The notes beneath the pieces were generated by a model, which was given only the letters and a program-made list of their open reading frames with translations, ran no database searches and was not told the origin of the DNA. Position numbers and translations under genes: made by a program. A DNA stretch of 52,821 nucleotides from an uncultured Bacteroidales bacterium (GTDB taxonomy: Bacteria; Bacteroidota; Bacteroidia; Bacteroidales; Muribaculaceae): contig CADAAI010000030.1 in NCBI GenBank assembly GCA_902785925.1, forward strand, positions 1 through 52,821, in the 5' to 3' direction. This document shows, piece by piece, positions 8,073 to 15,721 of the stretch (position 1 is the stretch's first letter; each line of letters starts with the position of its first letter).

Positions 8073-9311
8073 TTATTGCTCAACGCCGGCAAGGAAAGTG
8101 CGGGCGATGATGGGAGTGGTGTAGGCGTAGGGGATGAAGTCAATGCTCGAGATTGGCTTGGTAATGAAGAAATTGGCAACCTTGCCTGGAGTGATGCTTC
8201 CGTAGTCGCTACTGAGTGCCATCGCTGCTGCTCCGTTGATAGTAGCAGCATTGAATGCCTCGGCAGGTTGCAGGCGCATCTTGATGCATGCTAAGGAAAC
8301 CACAAACTTCATATCGCCGCTTGGAGTTGAGCCTGGATTATAATCGCTAGCAATTGCCACGGGCAGGCCCGCTGTTATCATCTTGCGTGCAGGTGCAAAC
8401 GGCATGTTCAAGAAGAACGATGTGCCTGGCAGTGCGGTGGGCATGGTGTCGCGATCGCGCATCATGGCAATGTCTTCATCGGTCATGCTTTCGAGATGGT
8501 CGACCGAGAGGGCATTATGCTTCAATGCCACTTCCACGCCTCCCGAGGGGGCTAATTCCTGTCCATGAATCTTTCCACGCATGCCATATTTGAGACCGGC
8601 CTCAAGGATGCGCGATGTCTCCTCGGGAGTGAAGAAACCCTCATCGCAGAAAACATCCACAAAGTTTGCCAGTCCTTCGGCAGCTACAGCGGGTATCATC
8701 TCGTTAACAACGAGGTCAACATAGTCGGCCTGGCGTCCAGCATACTCACGTCCCACGGCATGAGCACCCAAGAAAGTCGAAACCACGCGCAGGCGGGTGC
8801 TCTCTTGAATGCGTGCTATCACGCGCAGCATCTTTAGCTCATCTTGTGTGTTGAGGCCATAGCCACTCTTAATTTCGATAGCTCCGGTGCCTTTGGCTAT
8901 AACCTCGCGCACGCGTTCCATCGCAGCATCATAGAGCTGCTCCTCGGTCATTTCGTGCAGGCGGTCGGCACTGTTTAAGATACCACCACCACGCTTGGCA
9001 ATCTCGGCATAGCTCAAACCGTTGATTTTGTCCACAAACTCCCTCTCACGGCTACCGGCATACACGATGTGAGTGTGAGAGTCGCACCAGCTTGGCATTA
9101 CTGTGCCGCCAGCAGCATCGACGGTCTGATCGATGTCAGTTGGCGCAGGTCGGTTTTTAATAGAGTCAAACTCAGTGATAATGCCGTCTTCGACAAGCAT
9201 CCATGCGTTGTTGATGGCATCAAACTGCGCCATCTCCTTGCCACATTTTTTAAGCACACCCCCGCCGTCGATACCGGCGAGGGTGGCGATATTTTTCACT
9301 AAAAGTTTCAT
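8073..9311 (-). CDS. hutI: Imidazolonepropionase
   Basis: 412 residues, the usual length. It hydrolyses 4-imidazolone-5-propanoate to N-formimino-L-glutamate in the cytoplasm, the third step of histidine breakdown. The amidohydrolase metal site is visible as CDSHTHIVYAG (His79-x-His81), followed by the family motif GAIEIKSGYGL and a later KIHGQELAP with another metal His; SVDHLESMTDEDI and ASDYNPGSTP supply the remaining His and Asp. The start codon overlaps the stop of hutH (ATGA at 9308-9311), showing translational coupling. It is the last gene of the hut operon. Confidence 0.96.
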   Translation of the reverse strand: MKLLVKNIATLAGIDGGGVLKKCGKEMAQFDAINNAWMLVEDGIITEFDSIKNRPAPTDIDQTVDAAGGTVMPSWCDSHTHIVYAGSREREFVDKINGLSYAEIAKRGGGILNSADRLHEMTEEQLYDAAMERVREVIAKGTGAIEIKSGYGLNTQDELKMLRVIARIQESTRLRVVSTFLGAHAVGREYAGRQADYVDLVVNEMIPAVAAEGLANFVDVFCDEGFFTPEETSRILEAGLKYGMRGKIHGQELAPSGGVEVALKHNALSVDHLESMTDEDIAMMRDRDTMPTALPGTSFFLNMPFAPARKMITAGLPVAIASDYNPGSTPSGDMKFVVSLACIKMRLQPAEAFNAATINGAAAMALSSDYGSITPGKVANFFITKPISSIDFIPYAYTTPIIARTFLAGVEQ

Positions 9312-10786
9312 TTGCGAATGAATTGTATTGCTTTCTCAATGAGAGGATACATAATCACGTCGTCGCCAATGAATGGAACCTCTTTGCGGAACTCCTCGTG
9401 CATCTTCATGATGATTGGAGAAGATTTCTTGGGGAAGCGGAACTCCAGTGCCTGAGCAGCGTTGAAGAGCTCGATGGCAAGTACGCGCTCGGTGTTGAGA
9501 ACCACCTTGTAGAGCTTGATGGCGGCATTTGCGCCCATGCTCACGTGGTCTTCTTGGTCTTGGCACGAGGGGATGCTGTCGAGGCTCGAAGGAGCGGCAA
9601 GCGACTTGTTCAAGCTTACCACGCTAGCAGCAGTGTACTGAGTGATCATGAAGCCGCTGTTGAGCCCAGGATTGGCAACAAGGAAGCTAGGAAGACCGCG
9701 AGTACCTGAAACGAGGCGATAGATGCGGCGCTCGCTGATGTTAGCGAGTTCGCTCAGTGCTATAGCAAGGAAGTCCATAGGCATAGCAATAGGCTCGCCG
9801 TGGAAGTTACCTGCACTGATGATGAGGTCCTCGTCGGGACAAACGGTTGGGTTATCGGTAGCGCTATTGATTTCGGTGTCGATAACCGATTTCACATAGC
9901 GGATTGTATCCTTAACGGTGCCGTGAACTTGTGGAACGCAGCGGAAAGAGTAAGGATCTTGAACGTGCTCTTTGTGGCAAGCAATGAGTTCGCTGCCGGT
10001 GAGCAACTCTTTCATGTGAGCAGCTGTCTCGAGTTGGCCCTTGTGAGGACGCACTAGGTGTACAGCCTCGGTGAATGGCTCAATGCGGCCATCGTAGGCG
10101 TCGAGCGACATTGCAGCAATCTTGTCGGCCCAGTCGCTCAAGCGCTCAGCTTGGAGCAGAGACCACACTGCAAACGAGCTCATGTTTTGAGTGCCGTTCA
10201 AGAGTGCAAGACCTTCCTTGCTAGCGAGCTCGATAGGCTTCCAGCCCTTGAGTTTGAGGAGCTCGGCTGCTGGCATCACTTTGCCCTCATATTCCACGTC
10301 GCCCAGGCCAACCAGTGGCAAGCTCATGTGAGCCAGAGGCACGAGGTCGCCCGATGCTCCAAGAGAGCCCTGACGGTAAACCACGGGAATCACGCCCTCG
10401 TTGAAGAAGTCGATAAGACGCTCAACGGTGTCGAGCTTGCTACCCGAATAACCATAGCTAAGCGACTGAATCTTAAGGAGCAGCATTATGCGCACGATTT
10501 CGTTGGGCACACGTTCGCCCACACCACATGCATGCGACATCATGAGGTTAATTTGAAGCTGCGAGAGTTGGTCCTTGCTAACCTTAACGTTACACAACGA
10601 ACCAAAGCCTGTTGTCACGCCATAGACAGGCACATCGCTAGCAGCGATTTGCTCATCAAGATACTTGCGGCAACGGATGATGCGAGCTTTAGCATCGTCG
10701 CTCAGAGCTAATTTGATATTTTTCTCAATTATTTCGCCCACACGCTCAATAGAGAGGTGCTCGGCGCTAATATGATGAATTTCCAT
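9308..10786 (-). CDS. hutH: Histidine ammonia-lyase
   Basis: 492 residues. It removes ammonia from L-histidine to give trans-urocanate, the first step of the pathway. The self-forming MIO cofactor arises from Ala144-Ser145-Gly146 in GSLGASGDLVPLAHMSL. Tyr55 in VYGVTTGFGSL is the expected catalytic tyrosine, and TDNPTV with GNFHGEP are family signatures. The gene lies 49 bases downstream of hutU and overlaps hutI by 4 bases. No irregularity is visible. Confidence 0.97.
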   Translation of the reverse strand: MEIHHISAEHLSIERVGEIIEKNIKLALSDDAKARIIRCRKYLDEQIAASDVPVYGVTTGFGSLCNVKVSKDQLSQLQINLMMSHACGVGERVPNEIVRIMLLLKIQSLSYGYSGSKLDTVERLIDFFNEGVIPVVYRQGSLGASGDLVPLAHMSLPLVGLGDVEYEGKVMPAAELLKLKGWKPIELASKEGLALLNGTQNMSSFAVWSLLQAERLSDWADKIAAMSLDAYDGRIEPFTEAVHLVRPHKGQLETAAHMKELLTGSELIACHKEHVQDPYSFRCVPQVHGTVKDTIRYVKSVIDTEINSATDNPTVCPDEDLIISAGNFHGEPIAMPMDFLAIALSELANISERRIYRLVSGTRGLPSFLVANPGLNSGFMITQYTAASVVSLNKSLAAPSSLDSIPSCQDQEDHVSMGANAAIKLYKVVLNTERVLAIELFNAAQALEFRFPKKSSPIIMKMHEEFRKEVPFIGDDVIMYPLIEKAIQFIRK

Positions 10787-10835
10787 TTATTGTTATGTTA
10801 ATGTTATAAAGAATAATGTAAAACAGATTTAAGTC

Positions 10836-12836
10836 TTAGTCTTCGAGCAGTGCGTCGTCGACGAGGTTAGGCATGGTTACCTGTAGGCCAGGTGTGCGCT
10901 CCATCTCGCGGCGGATGGCATCCATTGAACCATTGTTACGAGCCCATGAGCGGCGTGCGATGCCGTTGTTCACATCCCACAGGAGCATTTGGCGGATGCG
11001 GCGGTCGGCTTCCTCGCTACCGTCGATTACCATACCGAAGCCACCATTGATGACTTCGCCCCATCCAACACCGCCGCCGTTGTGCAAGCTCACCCATGTG
11101 GCGCCACGGAATGCGTCGCCAATCACGTTGTGAACTGCCATGTCGGCGCAGAATTGCGAACCGTCGTAGATGTTGCTAGTCTCGCGGAATGGCGAGTCAG
11201 TACCACTCACGTCGTGGTGGTCACGACCCAGAACGACAGGTTTACTGATTTCGCCACGGCGAATTGCGTCGTTGAAAGCCAAGGCAATCTTGGTGCGGCC
11301 TTCGCAGTCGGCATAGAGTATGCGTGCTTGCGAACCCACCACGAGATGGTTCTTGCCAGCCTCACGAATCCAGTGCAGGTTGTCGGCGAGTTGTCCCTTG
11401 ATATCGTCGGTCACGGTTCCCATCATGTCGTCGAGCACTTCGGCAGCTAGGCGGTCGGTAACTTCCAGATCGTGAGGATCGCACGAGGTGCAAACCCAGC
11501 GGAAAGGACCGAAACCATAGTCGAAGAACATTGGGCCCATGATATCTTGCACGTAGCTAGGATAGCGGAAGTGGGTCTCGTCCTTCATGATATCGGCACC
11601 AGCACGGCTTGCCATGAGCATGAAGGCGTTGCCGTAGTCAAAGAAGTACATGCCGTCGGCAGTCAGGCGGTTGATAGCGGCAACCTGGCGACGCAGTGAT
11701 TCAAATACACACTCCTTGAAGCGGTCGGGCTCCTCGGCCATCATGCGCTTCGACTCCTCGAGGCTGTAGCCCACGGGATAATAGCCACCGGCATATGGGT
11801 TGTGCAGCGAGGTCTGGTCGCTACCCAGGTCAACATGGATGCCTTCGTCGGCAAGGCGCTCCCACAGGTCAACTACGTTGCCCACATAGGCCATAGAAAC
11901 AACTTTCTTCTCCTCTACAGCCTTGCGGATTGCTGGGATGAGCTCGTCGAGGTTCTCGTGAAGCTCGTCAACCCAACCCTGGTCGTAGCGCTTGCGTGCT
12001 GCTAGAGGGTTGATTTCAGCTGTAACGCTAACCACACCAGCGATATTACCAGCCTTGGGCTGAGCGCCGCTCATGCCGCCAAGACCTGCTGTCACGAACA
12101 ATGGAATGCGTTTCTCGCGCTCATTGCCCATCACTTTGCGGGCTGCGTTGAGCACAGTGATAGTGGTGCCATGCACGATGCCTTGAGGGCCGATGTACAT
12201 GTAAGAGCCAGCAGTCATCTGGCCATATTGGCTAACGCCAAGGGCATTCATGCGCTCCCAGTCATCGGGCTTGCTGTAGTTGGGGATTACCATACCGTTA
12301 GTAACAACCACGCGTGGAGCATCCTTGTGTGATGGGAACAGACCCAGTGGATGACCGCTATACATAACAAGTGTTTGTTCGTCGGTCATTTCGCTCAAGT
12401 ATTTCATCACAAGGCGATACTGTGCCCAGTTTTGGAACACGGCACCGTTGCCACCGTAGGTGATGAGCTCGTGTGGATGCTGAGCAACAGCCTTGTCGAG
12501 GTTGTTCTGAATCATCATCATGATGGCAGCTGCCTGACGGCTCTTGTGAGGATAGTCGTCGATGGGACGAGCCTTCATCTCATAGCGTGGACGCAGGCGA
12601 TACATATAGATGCGGCCATACTTCTCGAGCTCTTCGCGGAACTCGGGTAGAAGAGTGGCGTGGTGCTTAGCGGGGAAGTAGCGCAGTGCATTGCGCAGCG
12701 CGAGTTTCTTCTCCTCAGGGTTGAGAATGTCCTTGCGCTTGGGCGCATGGTTAATCTCGGTGTCATAGGGCATTGGTTCGGGCAATACATCGGGTATTCC
12801 AGCCCTGATGTCGGCGATGAATTCTTCTCTTGTCAT
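10836..12836 (-). CDS. hutU: Urocanate hydratase
   Basis: 666 residues, longer than the ~555-residue proteobacterial enzyme and in line with the long form found in Bacteroidetes and some other groups. It adds water to urocanate, giving 4-imidazolone-5-propanoate, with tightly bound NAD. The nucleotide-binding region reads TAGLGGMSGAQPKAGN; the active-site region RWVCTSCDPHDLEVTD contains the conserved Cys. YSGHPLGLFPSH and the C-terminal HNGGGVGWGEVINGGFG are further urocanase signatures. It sits between ftcD (67-base gap) and hutH. The 5' gap carries an AACTAA-like repeat directly before the ATG. Confidence 0.96.
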   Translation of the reverse strand: MTREEFIADIRAGIPDVLPEPMPYDTEINHAPKRKDILNPEEKKLALRNALRYFPAKHHATLLPEFREELEKYGRIYMYRLRPRYEMKARPIDDYPHKSRQAAAIMMMIQNNLDKAVAQHPHELITYGGNGAVFQNWAQYRLVMKYLSEMTDEQTLVMYSGHPLGLFPSHKDAPRVVVTNGMVIPNYSKPDDWERMNALGVSQYGQMTAGSYMYIGPQGIVHGTTITVLNAARKVMGNEREKRIPLFVTAGLGGMSGAQPKAGNIAGVVSVTAEINPLAARKRYDQGWVDELHENLDELIPAIRKAVEEKKVVSMAYVGNVVDLWERLADEGIHVDLGSDQTSLHNPYAGGYYPVGYSLEESKRMMAEEPDRFKECVFESLRRQVAAINRLTADGMYFFDYGNAFMLMASRAGADIMKDETHFRYPSYVQDIMGPMFFDYGFGPFRWVCTSCDPHDLEVTDRLAAEVLDDMMGTVTDDIKGQLADNLHWIREAGKNHLVVGSQARILYADCEGRTKIALAFNDAIRRGEISKPVVLGRDHHDVSGTDSPFRETSNIYDGSQFCADMAVHNVIGDAFRGATWVSLHNGGGVGWGEVINGGFGMVIDGSEEADRRIRQMLLWDVNNGIARRSWARNNGSMDAIRREMERTPGLQVTMPNLVDDALLED

Positions 12837-12843
12837 TGTATTA

Positions 12844-12880
12844 TAGTTCTTAGTTTTTAGTATTCAGTTTTTAGTTGCGG
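12844..12880. repeat. AACTAA-type low-complexity repeat before hutU
   Basis: On the minus strand (hutU direction) this reads as degenerate units AACTAAAA-ACTGAAT-ACTAAAA-ACTAAG-AACT. The same kind of repeat occurs at 31008-31045 and 41732-41789. Confidence 0.55.
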
Positions 12881-12903
12881 AGAACGCAATAGACAGGTCT
12901 ATT

Positions 12904-14595
12904 TTAGAGCTTGGTCTCAACGATTGCGGTTATATCAGCTTCCTCAGCATTGGCTTTCTTGATGAGCTCATTAGCCTCGGCGATGAGAGCGTCGGCAGCG
13001 GCGCGGTCTTTGAGAGAGCCAGCGTTAATCTTCACATTCATACCAGCGCCAAGCACTGCGGCACGTGCAGCTAAAACGCCAACACCAGCATCGCTCACGC
13101 TATTGGGGTTGCCTTCCATAACCATGGCGCGACAAATCTCAAACACCTTCATCGACTCCTTCATAGTGCGTAGGGGCACTTGAGCGGCATAAAGGGTTGC
13201 GTCTTGGATAGCAGCGCTGCGAGCAGCTTTGTCTTCATCGGTCTTCTTGGGCATGCCAAATGCTGCCATGATGCGGTTGAAGGCCTCGGTGTCCTCGTCA
13301 ACGAGGTGGAGAAGTTCCTTAGCGATAGCCTGACCCTTGTCGGCCCACTCGCTGAACTCTTTCCAGCGGTCGTCCCAGCCGGGCTTGTGGCTTGAGAGGT
13401 TGGCTACCATAGTTCCGAGCGAAGCGCCCAGAGCGCCCATATAGGCCGAAATGGTGCCACCACCAGGAGCTGGAGATTCGCGTGAAGTCTCCTCGGCAAA
13501 ACCAGTGACGGTGAGGTCGACGAGTTTGCTTGCGTTGTCGTCGGCTATCATATATTCAATAACTTTCTCTTTGGGGTCGAAAGGCTTGAGGTCGTCAAGA
13601 CCTAGCGAGTGGATGGCAATCTCGATGATGTCGCCCTCGGGGATGCCAGTAGAGCGATGCTGCTTCTCGAGGAAGTACTTACCAGCCTCGATAAGACAAC
13701 GCTTAGGCAGCAAGCCAACAATCTCGGTGCCAGTTACGCGGATGCCGCGGTTCTGCGCGCAACGACTAACCTCGTCGAATGCCACGTGAAGTGGCGTAGT
13801 GTTGATGTCGGTAATGTTCATCGACACTTGTGCAATCTTATATTCATCGATGTACCAGCCAATAGCCTTGGTGCCCTTGAGGGTTCCAGGCTGCATGATG
13901 GTGTTGCCGTTCTCATCCTTTTTGGGTGTGCCGGTGATTGGGTTGCCCTCACGCACGGGACGTCCCTTCTCGCGAACGTCGAATGCGATGGCATTGGCAC
14001 GGCGGGTACTTGTGGTGTTCAGGTTGAAGTTGGTAGCAATGAGGAAGTCGCGTGCGCCAACTGCTGTACAGCCAGTGCGAGCAACCTGCTCGTCGATGGG
14101 ACGTGCACCAAAGTCGGGGGCACCGTCTTTGCTTACCAGTTTCTCGGCAAGAGCCTCATATTCGCCCTTGCGGCACACTGCTAAGTTGCGGCGCTCAGGA
14201 GTGTACGCTGCTGCCTCGTAGCAGTAGCAGGGGATTCCTGCCTCATTGGCGATGCGCTCAGCGAGCTTGCGAGCCAGCTCAGCACACTCTTCGAGGGTGA
14301 TGCCTGCGATAGGGATAAGTGGGCACACGTCGGTAGCACCCATGCGTGGGTGAGCACCGTGATGCTGACGCATGTCGATGAGCTCGCCTGCGCGCTTCAC
14401 TGCGTGGAATGCAGTCTCCACTACGTCCTCGGGGCTTCCTACGAAGGTCACCACAGTGCGGTTGGTTGCCTCACCTGGGTCCACATCAAGTAGTTTCACA
14501 CCTTTAGCCTGGCGAATAACGTCGGTAATTTGGTTAATCACGTCCATGTTGCGGCCTTCGCTGAAGTTGGGCACGCATTCAATAAGTCGGTTCAT
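12904..14595 (-). CDS. ftcD: Bifunctional glutamate formimidoyltransferase / formimidoyl-THF cyclodeaminase
   Basis: 563 residues, a natural fusion like the animal FTCD protein. The N-terminal half (about 1-325; LIECVPNFSEGR at the start, MRQHHGAHPRMGATDVCPL with the catalytic His region) moves the formimino group from formiminoglutamate to tetrahydrofolate, releasing glutamate. The C-terminal part (about 345-563; SPAPGGGTISAYMGALGASL) is the cyclodeaminase that releases ammonia and leaves 5,10-methenyl-THF. With both parts the operon needs neither HutG nor HutF. It lies 89 bases after folD, with a cluster of TCTAGA sites in the gap, and 67 bases before hutU. Confidence 0.95.
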   Translation of the reverse strand: MNRLIECVPNFSEGRNMDVINQITDVIRQAKGVKLLDVDPGEATNRTVVTFVGSPEDVVETAFHAVKRAGELIDMRQHHGAHPRMGATDVCPLIPIAGITLEECAELARKLAERIANEAGIPCYCYEAAAYTPERRNLAVCRKGEYEALAEKLVSKDGAPDFGARPIDEQVARTGCTAVGARDFLIATNFNLNTTSTRRANAIAFDVREKGRPVREGNPITGTPKKDENGNTIMQPGTLKGTKAIGWYIDEYKIAQVSMNITDINTTPLHVAFDEVSRCAQNRGIRVTGTEIVGLLPKRCLIEAGKYFLEKQHRSTGIPEGDIIEIAIHSLGLDDLKPFDPKEKVIEYMIADDNASKLVDLTVTGFAEETSRESPAPGGGTISAYMGALGASLGTMVANLSSHKPGWDDRWKEFSEWADKGQAIAKELLHLVDEDTEAFNRIMAAFGMPKKTDEDKAARSAAIQDATLYAAQVPLRTMKESMKVFEICRAMVMEGNPNSVSDAGVGVLAARAAVLGAGMNVKINAGSLKDRAAADALIAEANELIKKANAEEADITAIVETKL

Positions 14596-14637
14596 GTTGT
14601 TTTTTAGGTTGTTTTATTGTTAATTGTTTTGATTTTT

Positions 14638-14674
14638 TCTAGATGGAGGCTCTAGAAGTTCTAGATAATCTAGA
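14638..14674. repeat. Cluster of four TCTAGA sites between folD and ftcD
   Basis: TCTAGA begins at 14638, 14651, 14660 and 14669, so the last three are 9 bases apart. 14651-14665 is a 15-base inverted repeat (TCTAGAA-G-TTCTAGA) and 14660-14674 a second overlapping one. The meaning is unknown; it may bind a repeat-recognising regulator or form RNA hairpins. Confidence 0.6.
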
Positions 14675-14684
14675 TTGTGCCTTG

Positions 14685-15563
14685 TTAATAGGCACGTCCA
14701 GTTGCTGCCAGCAGCGTGTTGTGCATGAGCGAGACGATGGTCATTGGGCCTACGCCACCAGGTACTGGGGTGATGTAGCTGCACTTGGGAGCCACGTGTT
14801 CAAAATCCACGTCGCCACACAGGCGCCAGCCGCGTTCGCGGGTCTTGTCCTCGACACGGGTAGTGCCCACGTCGATAACTACGGCTCCTTCCTTCACCAT
14901 GTCTTCCTTGACGAATTCAGGACTGCCAAGGGCGGCAATCAAGATGTCGGCCTGAAGGCACATTTCCTTGATGTTAGGTGTAGCGCTATGGCAAACAGTT
15001 ACGGTGCAGTTGCCTGGAGTGGCCTTCTGCATGAGCATATTGGCGATGGGCTTACCAACGATATTGCTTCGGCCCAGCACAACGCAGTGCTTGCCGCGTG
15101 TCTCAATGCCGTAACGCTCAAGCAGCATCACGATTCCCGAGGGGGTGGCTGGCTTGAAACAAGGCAAGCCAATGGTCATGCGGCCCACGTTCACTGGATG
15201 GAAACCGTCAACGTCCTTGCGGAAGTCTATGGCCTCAATCACAGCCTCTTCATCGATGTGCTTGGGTAATGGCAGTTGTACGATAAAACCGTCAACGCCT
15301 TTATCTTCATTCAGTTCTTTAATCTTTGCAATGAGTTCTTCTTGAGTTACTGTTTCGTCCATGCGGATGAGCGACGACTCAAAGCCACACTGCTCGCAGG
15401 CTTTAGTCTTCGATGCCATATAGCTCTCGCTGCCACCATCGTGACCCACGAGCACACCCACCAAGTTTGGTCGACGACCACCAGCTGCTACTATCTCTTT
15501 AACTTCGGCGGCTATCTCTTCTTTGATCTCGGCCGATATCTTCTTTCCGTCTATTATCTGCAT
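14685..15563 (-). CDS. folD: Bifunctional methylene-THF dehydrogenase / methenyl-THF cyclohydrolase
   Basis: 292 residues, the family's length. It interconverts 5,10-methylene-, 5,10-methenyl- and 10-formyl-tetrahydrofolate with NADP. Motifs seen: SYMASKTKA with the catalytic Tyr-x3-Lys, [27 protein letters not shown] (nucleotide binding) and the C-terminal [17 protein letters not shown]. As the first gene of the hut operon, it receives the methenyl-THF that FtcD makes, tying histidine use to one-carbon metabolism. Its promoter is at 15592-15599. Confidence 0.96.
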   Translation of the reverse strand: MQIIDGKKISAEIKEEIAAEVKEIVAAGGRRPNLVGVLVGHDGGSESYMASKTKACEQCGFESSLIRMDETVTQEELIAKIKELNEDKGVDGFIVQLPLPKHIDEEAVIEAIDFRKDVDGFHPVNVGRMTIGLPCFKPATPSGIVMLLERYGIETRGKHCVVLGRSNIVGKPIANMLMQKATPGNCTVTVCHSATPNIKEMCLQADILIAALGSPEFVKEDMVKEGAVVIDVGTTRVEDKTRERGWRLCGDVDFEHVAPKCSYITPVPGGVGPMTIVSLMHNTLLAATGRAY

Positions 15564-15591
15564 ATAAATAATTAAAATATATTCTAGGGTG

Positions 15592-15599
15592 CAAAATTA
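15592..15599 (-). promoter_or_regulatory. -7 element of the folD-hut operon
   Basis: TAATTTTG on the minus strand, followed by C, 29 bases before the folD start. No clear -33 TTG is seen at the right distance, which may mean an activator is needed. Confidence 0.6.
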
Positions 15600-15664
15600 C
15601 TTAAAATTCATATACCTTCCACACATCGCACCCACTTTTAACGCATTTTTAAGGTTAAGCAAAG

Positions 15665-15694
15665 GAAAAAGCGCCTCGTAAACCACGAGACGCT
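15665..15694 (-). terminator. Terminator of the dockerin-protein gene
   Basis: Minus-strand stem AGCGTCTCGT / ACGAGGCGCT (one G-U pair) with loop GGTTT, followed by TTTTTCCTTT. It lies 28 bases past the stop codon and shields folD from read-through. Confidence 0.8.
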
Positions 15695-15721
15695 CTTTGT
15701 AGTTGTGAATTATGCATTGAT

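Noticed and set aside
10058..10711. 217-residue plus-strand frame inside hutH
   Set aside because: Antisense to the catalytic half of HutH.
14638..14674. folD terminator
   Set aside because: The inverted repeats are followed by A-rich, not T-rich, sequence on the minus strand right after the last arm, and the downstream hut genes have no own promoter.
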